DNA of 64,000 nucleotides, from assembly GCF_927798115.1 (NCBI RefSeq), contig NZ_CAKMMG010000001.1, forward strand, positions 744,001 through 808,000, in the 5' to 3' direction. How positions within the stretch are numbered: position 1 is the first letter of the stretch; each line of letters opens with the position of its first letter. This document shows positions 55,509 through 64,000 of this stretch, one piece after another. Made by a program: the position numbers and the translations under genes. The notes beneath the pieces were generated by a model. That model saw nothing but the letters and a program-made list of their open reading frames with translations. It did not search any database and had not been told where the DNA came from. The DNA comes from Paenibacillus auburnensis. GTDB lineage: Bacteria > Bacillota > Bacilli > Paenibacillales > Paenibacillaceae.

Positions 55509-58211
55509 ATGGCACCTCACCGAACCGGCGCAGCTGTCCTGCTGGAGCAAACTTCAGGGACCCCGGCGGAGAAAAAACGCGGCAGGTTAAAAATATTTTT
55601 TGGATATGCCGAGGGGGTTGGCAAGACCTGTGCCATGCTGTATGCCGCTCTTGAGGAGCAGAAGGAGGGTATGGACGTTGTCGCCGGACACATTGAGACC
55701 CATCACCGCCCGGAAACAGCGGCTCTTGCGGAAGGTCTGGAACGGCTTCCATTACTGGAGCTTCCCTCAAAAACAGCTGTTATCCATGAATTTGATCTGG
55801 ATCAGGCGATCCGCAGACGGCCGGACCTGATTCTGCTGGATGATCTGGCTCATCATAACGCTGCCGGCTGCCGGCACAAAAAAAGATACCAGGATGTCGA
55901 GGAACTGCTGCGGTCAGGAATTAACGTATATACAACAATCAATGTCCAGCATATAGAAAGCCTGCATGATGTAGTATCGGCAATTACCGGCAACTCCGTA
56001 ACTGAGCGTATACCGGATAGTGTATTTGACAGTGCCGATCAGATTGAACTGGTCGACATTCCACCCGATGATCTGATCGAACGTCTCAACAAAGGAAAGC
56101 TCTACCCTGTAGAGCAGGGGGAAGAGGCAGCCGGATCTCCTGTATTTGTCAAAACCAAGCTAATCGCCTTACGGGAAATTGCTTTGCGTTATACTGCAGA
56201 TCAGCTGAACCGTATTGCTCAGCGTTACAGTGAAAGGGCGAACAAGAATACCTATAACACAGCAGATCATATTCTAGTTTGTCTGTCATCAGCTGCCTCA
56301 AGTAAAAAGGTGATCCGCACAGCAGCTAGGATGGCTGAAGCTTTCCGCGGATCTTTTACGGCACTGTATGTGGAAACGCCGAAAACCAAAGACCTCACGC
56401 CCAAAAGCAAATCGGAGCTCAGAGACAATCTCCGGCTCGCCGAACAGCTCGGTGCGCAGCTCGCTACAGTATATGGTGAGGATATCTCGGGACAGATTGC
56501 CGAATATGCCAAATCAAGCCGGGTCACCAAGATTGTGATTGGCCGTTCCCAGAGCAGTAAAAAAAGATGGCTCACTAAAACTAGTCTGGTAGATAAGCTG
56601 ACTGTGCTGGCACCGAATATTGATATACACATTATTCCGGATACCCAACCGGCTCGCTACAACAGATTTCCGGCCTACGTGAAGCCGCACCTCTCACTGG
56701 CTGACACCTTGAAGACGATCGGGATTCTGACGGTATGTACCTTGATCGGACTGTGGTTTCAATTTCTCGGATTCCGGGAAGCGAATATCATCACGGTGTA
56801 CATTTTGGGAGTTCTGTTGAATGCTTTGGTTACCAGTGGCAGGATTTACAGTGCGATAACATCGATCTTAAGCGTGCTTGTCTTCAACTATTTCTTCACT
56901 AAGCCTTATTTCTCTTTAGAAGCGCATGATTCCGGGTATCCGGTTACCTTTCTGGTCATGCTGCTGGCTTCCATTATAAGCAGTACACTAACCATGAGAA
57001 TTAAGGAGCAGGCGCGCCAATCTGCGCAAAAAGCGTACCGGACAGAAGTGCTCCTGGAGACAAGCCGTAAGTTGCAGCAGGCGGAGGGCGCCCCGGCGAT
57101 CATCAATGAAACTGCAATCCAAATGGTGAAGCTACTGGACCGGACGGTCATATTCTACCCCGTGGAGCAGGACACTTTAGCTGAGCCGCTGATTTTTCCA
57201 AAGTTAGAATCGGCGGTTAATCCCCGGGCATATACCGGTGTAAACGAATGGGCCGTTGCAGACTGGGTGTATAAGAACAATAAACGTGCCGGAGCAACCA
57301 CGGATACCTTTTCGGCTGCCAGCTGTCTGTACCATGCCGTCCGCGGCGGGGATACCGTATTCGCAGTAGCTGCCATTGTTATGGACCAGGAAGAGCCATT
57401 GGGAATTTTCGAGAAAAGCCTTATGATTGCCATGCTCGGGGAATGTGCGCTCGCACTGGAAAAAGAGCTGCTGAATGAGCGGCAAAAGGAAATCTCGCTG
57501 CAAATCCGACAGGAACAGCTGCGCGCAAATCTGCTGCGGGGGATCTCCCATGATCTGCGTACGCCGCTTACCAGTATTTCCGGTAATGCCGGAATTCTTA
57601 TGGGAAACTCTATCGTGTTGAGCGAGGAGCAGAAAACAGGCTTATACACGGATATATATGACGACTCCATGTGGCTGATCAACCTGGTGGAGAATCTACT
57701 GTCCATTACGCGGATCGACAATGGCAGTTTAAATCTAAATTTTCAGGCGGAGCTGCTGGAAGAGGTCATTGCTGAAGCCCTGATGCATATCAACCGTAAC
57801 AGTGAAGAGCACATAATTCAAACGATGCTGGAAGATGAGCTGCTTATGGCCAAAATGGATTCTCGGCTGATTGTACAGGTGCTTATTAATTTATTGGATA
57901 ACGCAATTAAATATACTCAAACCGGATCGGAAATCATAGTGTCAGCGAGACGCGAACAACACTGGGTACGGGTTGAAATATCTGATAACGGCCCCGGGAT
58001 ATCTGAGGGAGCCAAGAGCAAGCTGTTTGATATGTTTTATACGGCAGACAATCAACGCGGAGATAGCCGCCGTGGCTTAGGGCTTGGGCTGTCTTTGTGC
58101 AAATCGATTGTTCATGCTCATGGAGGTACAATTGAAGTAAAGGATAATGTACCGCGGGGTACGGTGTTCAGCTTCACCCTGCAGGCTGAGGAGGTGAATG
58201 TTCATGAATAA
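55509..58211 (+). CDS. kdpD: KdpD sensor histidine kinase (osmosensitive K+ sensor)
   Basis: 900 aa from ATG 55509 after AAAGGGG. N-terminal KdpD ATP-binding domain (Walker A GYAEGVGKT, residues about 32-40; Walker B LLDDLAHHN), a universal-stress domain (about 250-380), four TM segments (about 400-500), GAF, and the kinase core with His681 in GISHDLRTPLTS and N/G boxes DNAIKY and DNGPGIS. In Staphylococcus aureus the universal-stress domain binds c-di-AMP through an SxS-X20-FTAxY motif; here FTALY is present but the third residue of the SxS part is Ala (SSA). Confidence 0.95.
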   Translation: MAPHRTGAAVLLEQTSGTPAEKKRGRLKIFFGYAEGVGKTCAMLYAALEEQKEGMDVVAGHIETHHRPETAALAEGLERLPLLELPSKTAVIHEFDLDQAIRRRPDLILLDDLAHHNAAGCRHKKRYQDVEELLRSGINVYTTINVQHIESLHDVVSAITGNSVTERIPDSVFDSADQIELVDIPPDDLIERLNKGKLYPVEQGEEAAGSPVFVKTKLIALREIALRYTADQLNRIAQRYSERANKNTYNTADHILVCLSSAASSKKVIRTAARMAEAFRGSFTALYVETPKTKDLTPKSKSELRDNLRLAEQLGAQLATVYGEDISGQIAEYAKSSRVTKIVIGRSQSSKKRWLTKTSLVDKLTVLAPNIDIHIIPDTQPARYNRFPAYVKPHLSLADTLKTIGILTVCTLIGLWFQFLGFREANIITVYILGVLLNALVTSGRIYSAITSILSVLVFNYFFTKPYFSLEAHDSGYPVTFLVMLLASIISSTLTMRIKEQARQSAQKAYRTEVLLETSRKLQQAEGAPAIINETAIQMVKLLDRTVIFYPVEQDTLAEPLIFPKLESAVNPRAYTGVNEWAVADWVYKNNKRAGATTDTFSAASCLYHAVRGGDTVFAVAAIVMDQEEPLGIFEKSLMIAMLGECALALEKELLNERQKEISLQIRQEQLRANLLRGISHDLRTPLTSISGNAGILMGNSIVLSEEQKTGLYTDIYDDSMWLINLVENLLSITRIDNGSLNLNFQAELLEEVIAEALMHINRNSEEHIIQTMLEDELLMAKMDSRLIVQVLINLLDNAIKYTQTGSEIIVSARREQHWVRVEISDNGPGISEGAKSKLFDMFYTADNQRGDSRRGLGLGLSLCKSIVHAHGGTIEVKDNVPRGTVFSFTLQAEEVNVHE

Positions 58212-58920
58212 ACCATTGATTCTTGTTGTAGAGGATGACAAGCCGATCCGCAAGCTGATTACGACCACGCTGGAGACACAGGGATACAAATATCATACAG
58301 CTGAGACCGGTGAAGCATCGATCCTGGAGGCAGTGTCCCATCAGCCGGATATTATGATTCTGGATTTAGGGCTACCGGATATGGATGGTGTGGACATTAT
58401 CAAAAAAGTCCGGTCCTGGTCCAATATTCCCATTATTGTTGTCAGCGCACGCAGCGAGGACCGTGACAAAATCGATGCACTGGATGCAGGTGCAGATGAT
58501 TATCTGACTAAACCGTTCAGTGTGGAGGAGCTGCTGGCAAGGCTGCGGGTCAGTCTGCGGCGTATCCGCTATGACAGCGACAAGCTGCAGAAGGATGCCT
58601 CGGTTTTTACCAACGGAAATTTAAAAATCGATTATGCCGCCGGCTGCGTATGGATGGAACAGGAAGAAATCCATCTGACCCCGATTGAATATAAACTGCT
58701 GTGTCTGCTGGCCAAGAATGCAGGCAAAGTATTGACGCATAATCATATCCTGAAGGAAATCTGGGGCAGTCACACCTATGATATCCCTGCCCTGCGTGTA
58801 TTTATGGCGACTCTGCGCAAAAAAATCGAAAAATCACCTGCGCAGTCTAAAATCATCCAGACCCACATCGGTGTCGGTTACAGGATGCTGCAGGCTGGAG
58901 AAGACAGCAAAGTGATCTAA
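58204..58920 (+). CDS. kdpE: KdpE response regulator
   Basis: 238 aa from ATG 58204, nine bases after AGGAGG; it overlaps kdpD by eight bases. Receiver domain with Asp54 (MILDLGLPDMDG) and Lys in LTKPFSVEEL, then an OmpR-type winged helix (LTPIEYKLLCLLAKNAGKVL, THIGVGYRM). Activates kdpFABC under potassium limitation; the TCTTAATGCAA direct repeats are its probable targets. Confidence 0.95.
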   Translation: MNKPLILVVEDDKPIRKLITTTLETQGYKYHTAETGEASILEAVSHQPDIMILDLGLPDMDGVDIIKKVRSWSNIPIIVVSARSEDRDKIDALDAGADDYLTKPFSVEELLARLRVSLRRIRYDSDKLQKDASVFTNGNLKIDYAAGCVWMEQEEIHLTPIEYKLLCLLAKNAGKVLTHNHILKEIWGSHTYDIPALRVFMATLRKKIEKSPAQSKIIQTHIGVGYRMLQAGEDSKVI

Positions 58921-58950
58921 GTTCTTTTCAAGAGAATAATAATATATGTA

Positions 58951-58986
58951 AAAACCATGTTCTTTCGTGAACATGGTTTTTTGCTG
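58951..58986 (+). terminator. Terminator after kdpE
   Basis: AAAACCATGTTC and GAACATGGTTTT form a perfect 12-bp stem with a 6-base loop, then TT. It separates kdpDE from the structural genes, which therefore need their own promoters. Confidence 0.92.
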
Positions 58987-58996
58987 TTTCTTCATC

Positions 58997-59040
58997 TCTT
59001 AATGCAATCTATATTCCCTCGCGGTAACCCTAATTCAGTA
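58997..59040 (+). promoter_or_regulatory. KdpE-type operator, site B
   Basis: TCTTAATGCAA followed by TCTATATT (a weaker second half), then TAACCCTAA at 59028. The same arrangement of direct repeat and TAACCCTAA appears at site C, so the two promoters look like duplicates. Confidence 0.55.
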
Positions 59041-59101
59041 CTAACGGCCGGAATGGTACGCTTAACAGGAAGAATATCGCATAACAGAAGGGGTCTTATT
59101 A

Positions 59102-59275
59102 ATGAATGAATGGCTGCAAAATATCGGTCTGTTCTCCATGGTGCTGGCACTGCTCTATACCATTAAGAAAGGGTTTAATTATTACGATTTAAAAGGGATA
59201 GGTGATTATGAGGATGTTGAAATCACGAGGCAGGTAGAGGAAGCTGTCCAGAGTCTCCCCTCACGCAAATCTTAA
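59102..59275 (+). CDS. Small one-TM protein in the kdp region
   Basis: 57 aa: a hydrophobic N-terminal segment (LFSMVLALLYTI) followed by an acidic, soluble tail (YEDVEITRQVEEAVQSL). It has its own KdpE-type operator upstream, and its stop codon lies inside the next operator. It is too short to assign to a family; a regulatory or assembly role in potassium uptake is only a guess from context. Confidence 0.6.
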   Translation: MNEWLQNIGLFSMVLALLYTIKKGFNYYDLKGIGDYEDVEITRQVEEAVQSLPSRKS

Positions 59276-59318
59276 TGCAATCTTAATTCTGTCAGACTAA
59301 CCCTAACCCTGAACTAAT
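59270..59318 (+). promoter_or_regulatory. KdpE-type operator, site C (before kdpFABC)
   Basis: TCTTAATGCAA then TCTTAATT, a direct repeat with 11-base period, then CTAACCCTAACCC. It overlaps the stop of the 57-aa ORF and precedes the 36-aa ORF and kdpFABC. Confidence 0.65.
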
Positions 59319-59395
59319 GGCAGTGGTGATAAGCTGAATTCAGAAGTTAGAAATGCTAAAGAGACAGATTATCCTGGAGAGGAGTGGTGAAGCTG

Positions 59396-59506
59396 ATGAT
59401 GGACGTGTATATGGTAGCAGCGCTCGCTGCAATATTCGGAGTTATCTACGCGTTTGCTCAGTGGTGCGGGCATGTGGCTGAGGACAAGGGAGGGGCAGAA
59501 TCATGA
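59396..59506 (+). CDS. Tiny membrane protein preceding kdpF
   Basis: 36 aa from ATG 59396: one TM helix (YMVAALAAIFGVIYAF) and a short charged tail. GGAGTGGTGA precedes it. Its stop overlaps the kdpF start as ATGA, so the two are coupled. Not a recognised family; it may be an accessory subunit like KdpF. Confidence 0.6.
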   Translation: MMDVYMVAALAAIFGVIYAFAQWCGHVAEDKGGAES

Positions 59507-59580
59507 CAGTGGTATTAACAGTAACCCTTCTGTTGTTTCTGTATCTGGTGTACGCCTTGATTCATCCGGAGAAATTCTAA
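59503..59580 (+). CDS. kdpF: KdpF, small subunit of the K+ pump
   Basis: 25 aa, one TM helix (TVVLTVTLLLFLYLVYALI) ending HPEKF, the typical KdpF form (hydrophobic helix, then 'L-x-x-P-E-x-F/Y'). GGGAGGGGCAGAATC lies upstream. KdpF stabilises the KdpFABC complex. Confidence 0.85.
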   Translation: MTVVLTVTLLLFLYLVYALIHPEKF

Positions 59581-59613
59581 TTAACTAGAGCTATATATAA
59601 GGGAGGGTCATCT

Positions 59614-61290
59614 GTGGGCATTGTGCAAATTATCGTAGTCATTGCCATACTGCTGCTGCTGGTAAAACCGGCAGGGACTTATTTATATCATGTATTCTCA
59701 AATGAACCCAATAAGACAGACCGTATCTTTGGCGGTGTCGAACGTGGGATTTTCAAATTAAGCGGCCTTAACAAGCGTGAAGGAATGTCATGGAAGACCT
59801 ATGCCTTGAGCTTTTTGTCGACCAACATTGTACTGGTTGCCTTCGGGTATATCGTTCTCCGCTTGCAGGCAGGACTGCCGCTGAATCCAAACGGGATTAA
59901 CCAGATGGAACAAACGCTAACCTTTAACACGGTAATCAGCTTTATTACTAACACCAATCTGCAGCATTACAGCGGAGAGACAGGACTTTCTTATTTCTCG
60001 CAAATGGCTGTGATCACCATGCTGATGTTTACTTCTGCGGCCAGCGGTTTTTCTGTAGCCGTCGCTTTTGTAAGAGGGATTACAGGCAGGGCGACACTGG
60101 GTAACTTTTTCGAAGATTTCGTGAAGTCGATTGTCCGGGTGTTTCTGCCGCTTGCACTAATCATTACCTTGGTGCTGGTTGGATTGCAGGTTCCGCAGAC
60201 TTTGAAACCAACAATTCAGATAACAACTATGGACGGTCAAATCCAACAGATAGCAACCGGACCAGTCGCTTCCCTGGAATCGATCAAACATCTGGGCACA
60301 AACGGCGGGGGGTTCTTCGGGGCCAACTCAGCGCATCCGTTCGAGAATCCGTCACCGCTCACCAATGTGATTGAAATCCTGTCGATGTGGACGCTGCCGG
60401 CAGCACTTCCCTATATGTACGGTCTGTTTGCCAAGAATAAACGGCAAGGCTGGGGGATTTTTGCCGCCATGATGACCTTGTTCGTGCTGCTGCTATCACT
60501 CAATTATTATGCAGAGAGCAGCGGGAATCCGGCGATAAATAGTATGGGCATAGATGTTTCACAAGGCAGCATGGAGGGAAAAGAAGTTCGCTTCGGCATA
60601 CCGCAATCCGCTTTGTTCACGACAGTAACGACTGCGGCCACAACAGGCAGCGTCAATAATATGCATGATACCCAGACGCCGCTTGGCAGTATAACGCCGC
60701 TGGCATTGATGATGCTGAATAATGTATTCGGAGGTAAAGGCGTCGGATTGGTCAACATGCTGATGTACGCCATTCTCGCAGTATTCCTCTGCGGTCTAAT
60801 GGTCGGCAGGACACCGGAATTTCTCGGCCGCAAGATTGAAGCCCGGGAGATGAAGCTGATCGCGGTCGCCATTCTGATCCATCCGCTGATCATTCTGGTT
60901 CCTACCGCTGCCTCATTCCTGACGGATTTGGGTCAAGGTGCAATCAGTAATCCGGGTAACCACGGCCTGACGCAAGTTCTATACGAATACGTCTCTTCAG
61001 CGGCGAATAACGGTTCAGGTTTTGAGGGGCTTGCGGATAATACTACCTTCTGGAATATGATGACCGGGGTGATCATGCTGCTCGGACGGTATGTTTCCAT
61101 TATCGCTCTGCTGGCAGTTGCAGGTTCGCTCCTCCGCAAGCAACCTGTTCCGGAGACGATCGGCACGTTCCGCACTGACAACGGCCTGTTCACCGGTATT
61201 CTTATCGCCACGGTGCTGATTATTGGTGCACTGACATTCCTGCCGGTTGTTGTGCTTGGTCCGATTGCCGAACATTTGACTCTACGCTAG
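59614..61290 (+). CDS. kdpA: KdpA, K+-binding channel-like subunit
   Basis: 558 aa from GTG 59614 (GGGAGGG upstream). About ten TM helices; selectivity-loop segments include [13 protein letters not shown] and [19 protein letters not shown], and a third [10 protein letters not shown]. Full length for the family. KdpA takes K+ from outside and hands it to KdpB. Confidence 0.96.
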   Translation: MGIVQIIVVIAILLLLVKPAGTYLYHVFSNEPNKTDRIFGGVERGIFKLSGLNKREGMSWKTYALSFLSTNIVLVAFGYIVLRLQAGLPLNPNGINQMEQTLTFNTVISFITNTNLQHYSGETGLSYFSQMAVITMLMFTSAASGFSVAVAFVRGITGRATLGNFFEDFVKSIVRVFLPLALIITLVLVGLQVPQTLKPTIQITTMDGQIQQIATGPVASLESIKHLGTNGGGFFGANSAHPFENPSPLTNVIEILSMWTLPAALPYMYGLFAKNKRQGWGIFAAMMTLFVLLLSLNYYAESSGNPAINSMGIDVSQGSMEGKEVRFGIPQSALFTTVTTAATTGSVNNMHDTQTPLGSITPLALMMLNNVFGGKGVGLVNMLMYAILAVFLCGLMVGRTPEFLGRKIEAREMKLIAVAILIHPLIILVPTAASFLTDLGQGAISNPGNHGLTQVLYEYVSSAANNGSGFEGLADNTTFWNMMTGVIMLLGRYVSIIALLAVAGSLLRKQPVPETIGTFRTDNGLFTGILIATVLIIGALTFLPVVVLGPIAEHLTLR

Positions 61291-61307
61291 GGAGAGGAAG
61301 AACAGAA

Positions 61308-63341
61308 ATGAGTACTGTACAGAAGAAGAAGCTGCTAACGGGTCCAATGATGCGGAGTGCGGTCAAAGACAGCTTTGTGAAGCTGAATCCGGTGACCCTA
61401 ATGAAGAATCCGGTCATGTTCGTCGTTGAAATAGGTACGTTTATTGTCTTGATGATGGTGCTGCTTCCCGGTTATTTTCATGCCTCGGAAGCTATAGGGT
61501 TCAATATTACGGTCTTCGTCATCCTGCTGGTCACTGTATTATTCGCCAACTTCGCAGAAGCACTGGCGGAAGGGCGCGGCAAAGCGCAGGCGGATTCCCT
61601 TAAAAAGACGAAACAGGATATTTCCGCGAACAAGGTGGCTGGAGGTTCGATAAAAATCGTAGCTTCTTCCGAGCTGCGCAAAGGAGATATCGTCGTAGTC
61701 AGCCAAGGTGAACTGATTCCCGGCGACGGTGAAGTCATCGAAGGCCTGGCCTCAGTGGACGAATCCGCGATTACGGGCGAGTCGGCTCCTGTCATTAAGG
61801 AAGCGGGCGGAGACTTCAACTCGGTAACCGGCGGCACGAGAGTAGTGAGTGATGAGATTAAGGTGCGAATTACCAGTGATCCCGGTGAGTCCTTCCTGGA
61901 CCGGATGATTTCCTTGGTCGAAGGGGCCAAGCGCCAGAAGACCCCTAACGAAATCGCGCTCAATACCCTTTTGATCAGCTTGACGATTATATTTATGATT
62001 GTTGTGGTTACGCTGCGTCCCATTGCCGCCTATCTTGACGTTGATCTGGAAATACCGGTATTGATCGCTCTGCTGGTCTGTCTGATTCCAACGACAATCG
62101 GCGGACTGCTCTCGGCTATCGGGATTGCGGGGATGGACCGTGTTACACAGTTCAATGTACTGGCGATGTCCGGTAAGGCCGTTGAAGCCGCCGGAGATAT
62201 CAATACGATGATTCTGGATAAGACCGGGACGATTACCTTCGGGAACCGGATGGCGAGCGAATTTGTTCCTGTTGGCAAGGAGACAGAGGAGGATGTGGCC
62301 GTATGGGCTGCGCTAAGCTCACTTAAGGACGAGACACCGGAAGGACGTTCAGTCATTGAGCTCGTTAAAAAGCTGGGTTACAGCTACGATGCCGGACTTG
62401 CTTCAGGAGCAGAGTTTATAGAATTCCGGGCTGAAACGCGGATGAGTGGAATGGATCTTTCAGATGGCCATAAAGTCCGCAAAGGGGCTGTGGATTCCGT
62501 CAAACGCTGGGTGGCTTCTCAAGGAGGAATCATCCCGGATAACCTGGATCAGCACTCGAACATCATTGCCGGCAAAGGCGGCACTCCGCTTGCTGTAGCA
62601 GTAGATAACCGCATCTACGGTCTCATTTATCTGAAAGATACCGTAAAGCCTGGTATGAAGGAGCGGTTCGAAGAGCTGCGCAAAATGGGAATCAAAACCA
62701 TTATGTGTACCGGTGACAACCCGCTTACAGCAGCAACCATCGCCGCGGAAGCCGGTGTGGATGGATTTATTGCCGAAAGTACACCGGAGAATAAAATAGA
62801 GGTCATCCGCAGTGAACAGAAGGAAGGCAAGCTGGTGGCCATGACGGGTGACGGCACCAACGATGCGCCGGCACTTGCTCAAGCGGATGTGGGGCTTGCA
62901 ATGAACAGCGGCACTACAGCTGCCAAAGAAGCGGCCAATATGTTTGATCTGGACTCTGACCCGTCCAAGATTATTGAAGTTGTGGCGATCGGCAAGCAGT
63001 TGCTCATGACACGTGGCGCACTGACCACGTTCAGTATCGCCAATGATATCGCCAAGTATTTTGCCATTATCCCGGCGATGTTCACACTGGCTATTCCGGA
63101 GATGGAAGTGCTGAATATTATGGGGCTTGGCTCGCCAAGTTCGGCGATTATCTCCGCGCTGATCTTTAACGCGATCATTATCCCGCTGCTTATCCCGCTA
63201 GCAATGAGGGGTGTATCCTATAAGCCGATGAGCTCCACCAGGCTGCTGCGGCGCAATATTTTCATCTACGGGTTCGGTGGAGTGGCTGTGCCTTTCCTCG
63301 GCATTAAGCTGATTGATATGGTTGTCAGCCTTTGGATCTAG
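61308..63341 (+). CDS. kdpB: KdpB, P-type ATPase subunit
   Basis: 677 aa. Phosphorylation motif DKTGT with Asp304, TGES actuator motif (AITGESAPV), and hinge [14 protein letters not shown]. Seven or so TM helices in the standard K+ P-type (class IA) layout. It starts 18 bases after kdpA. Confidence 0.97.
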   Translation: MSTVQKKKLLTGPMMRSAVKDSFVKLNPVTLMKNPVMFVVEIGTFIVLMMVLLPGYFHASEAIGFNITVFVILLVTVLFANFAEALAEGRGKAQADSLKKTKQDISANKVAGGSIKIVASSELRKGDIVVVSQGELIPGDGEVIEGLASVDESAITGESAPVIKEAGGDFNSVTGGTRVVSDEIKVRITSDPGESFLDRMISLVEGAKRQKTPNEIALNTLLISLTIIFMIVVVTLRPIAAYLDVDLEIPVLIALLVCLIPTTIGGLLSAIGIAGMDRVTQFNVLAMSGKAVEAAGDINTMILDKTGTITFGNRMASEFVPVGKETEEDVAVWAALSSLKDETPEGRSVIELVKKLGYSYDAGLASGAEFIEFRAETRMSGMDLSDGHKVRKGAVDSVKRWVASQGGIIPDNLDQHSNIIAGKGGTPLAVAVDNRIYGLIYLKDTVKPGMKERFEELRKMGIKTIMCTGDNPLTAATIAAEAGVDGFIAESTPENKIEVIRSEQKEGKLVAMTGDGTNDAPALAQADVGLAMNSGTTAAKEAANMFDLDSDPSKIIEVVAIGKQLLMTRGALTTFSIANDIAKYFAIIPAMFTLAIPEMEVLNIMGLGSPSSAIISALIFNAIIIPLLIPLAMRGVSYKPMSSTRLLRRNIFIYGFGGVAVPFLGIKLIDMVVSLWI

Positions 63342-63380
63342 AGGAACAAGTTCTAGCGGCAGAAAGGATGAACATTAATA

Positions 63381-63995
63381 ATGTTAAATAACGAATCAAA
63401 CCAGCAATCTTCCGTTTCCAAGACATCTTATTTCATAAGCATAGTAAGGCTCAGCGCCGTATTAATTATTCTTTGCGGGATTGTTTATCCGCTGGCCTCT
63501 ACTGCGCTTGCCCAGGTATTTATGCCTTCTCAGGCTAACGGCAGCCTGCTGAAGAACAGCAGGGGGGAGGTTGTCGGCTCCGAGCTGATCGGACAAAGCT
63601 TCACGGATCCGTCGTTATTCCAAGGCCGGGTATCGAGCATCAACTACAAGGCTGAAGCATCGGGCTCGAACAATTATGGCCCGTCCAATCCGGATATGCT
63701 GCAGCGCATTAGTGACAGCATCGCACAGTGGAAGAAGGATAACCCTGAGGTGCCAATTAGTCAATTGCCTGTTGATCTGATTACGAATTCCGGATCGGGT
63801 CTTGATCCTCATATCTCGCCTGCAGCTGCTAGGGTACAAATTCCAAGAATCAGTAACCTGACCGGCATTCCAGCGGATCAGCTTGAGGAACTGGTAGTGA
63901 AGACTACGGAAGGCCGTGACCTGGGCTTGTTTGGTGAGGAACGTGTAAATGTACTGAAGCTCAATTTGGCTCTATCAGAATTATCTAAGAAATAA
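63381..63995 (+). CDS. kdpC: KdpC, K+-transporting ATPase subunit C
   Basis: 204 aa with one N-terminal TM segment (about residues 21-45) and an extracytoplasmic domain with the family blocks [31 protein letters not shown], and [20 protein letters not shown]. Complete; the stop lies five bases from the window end. Confidence 0.96.
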   Translation: MLNNESNQQSSVSKTSYFISIVRLSAVLIILCGIVYPLASTALAQVFMPSQANGSLLKNSRGEVVGSELIGQSFTDPSLFQGRVSSINYKAEASGSNNYGPSNPDMLQRISDSIAQWKKDNPEVPISQLPVDLITNSGSGLDPHISPAAARVQIPRISNLTGIPADQLEELVVKTTEGRDLGLFGEERVNVLKLNLALSELSKK

Positions 63996-64000
63996 TCCGG

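Overview
The window (64 kb, roughly 50% GC, no rRNA, tRNA, transposase or CRISPR seen) looks like chromosome of a low-to-mid GC Gram-positive of the Paenibacillus type. The evidence is AGGAGG-type ribosome binding sites with frequent TTG/GTG starts, YesM/YesN-type two-component regulators beside sugar ABC transporters, a yuaF-floT pair, a LacI-regulated GH38 cluster, and short repeats of a kind I remember from Paenibacillus. This is an inference from gene content; no rRNA is present to confirm it.

Region 1 (1-13.6 kb) is mixed housekeeping: the end of an SgrR-type solute-binding regulator, small P-loop kinases, a GyrI-like protein, a VanZ-like protein, a GH2 beta-galactosidase with a divergent AraC regulator, a yuaF-floT operon behind a clear c-di-AMP (ydaO/yuaA) riboswitch with its terminator, two GNAT acetyltransferases and a HAD 5'(3')-nucleotidase. 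Region 2 (13.6-18 kb) is a two-gene maltodextrin unit (GH13 alpha-glycosidase and a GH133-like debranching-type hydrolase) behind a strong promoter and a palindrome.

Region 3 (18.2-38 kb) is a carbohydrate island. A LacI regulator and two tandem GH38 alpha-mannosidases share a perfect 16-bp palindromic operator. Next comes an operon of a sugar-binding lipoprotein, two permeases, an unusual 912-aa protein with two FAD/NAD Rossmann motifs around a HEAT-like helical middle, and a 517-aa protein made of three copies of a phage-virion-like beta domain. A convergent YesN/YesM pair follows. A 45-bp element upstream of the transporter operon recurs (35/45 identical, ungapped) next to the kinase gene and is the best candidate for the response-regulator site. 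An FAH-family hydrolase and a GNAT gene close the region.

Region 4 (39.7-54.5 kb) is a fermentative hydrogen module on one strand: hydE; a two-polypeptide pyruvate-type 2-oxoacid:ferredoxin oxidoreductase with unusual partition (gamma+delta, alpha+beta); NuoE- and NuoF-like subunits and the catalytic subunit of a trimeric, probably electron-bifurcating [FeFe] hydrogenase; hydG; hydF; aspartate ammonia-lyase; and a second intact hydF. A GTAAGTGAAA/TTTCACTTAC palindrome resembling Rex/FNR sites lies between hydE and the oxidoreductase. The cluster would oxidise pyruvate, pass electrons to ferredoxin and NAD(H), and evolve H2 when oxygen is scarce.

Region 5 (54.5-64 kb) holds an NlpC/P60 cell-wall hydrolase and a complete high-affinity potassium system: kdpD-kdpE, two tiny membrane ORFs, kdpF, kdpA, kdpB, kdpC. 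An 11-bp direct repeat (TCTTAATGCAA) occurs in front of kdpD, in front of the first tiny ORF and in front of the kdpFABC unit, and is probably the KdpE operator. With the riboswitch at 9.2 kb, the window has two systems tied to potassium/c-di-AMP physiology.
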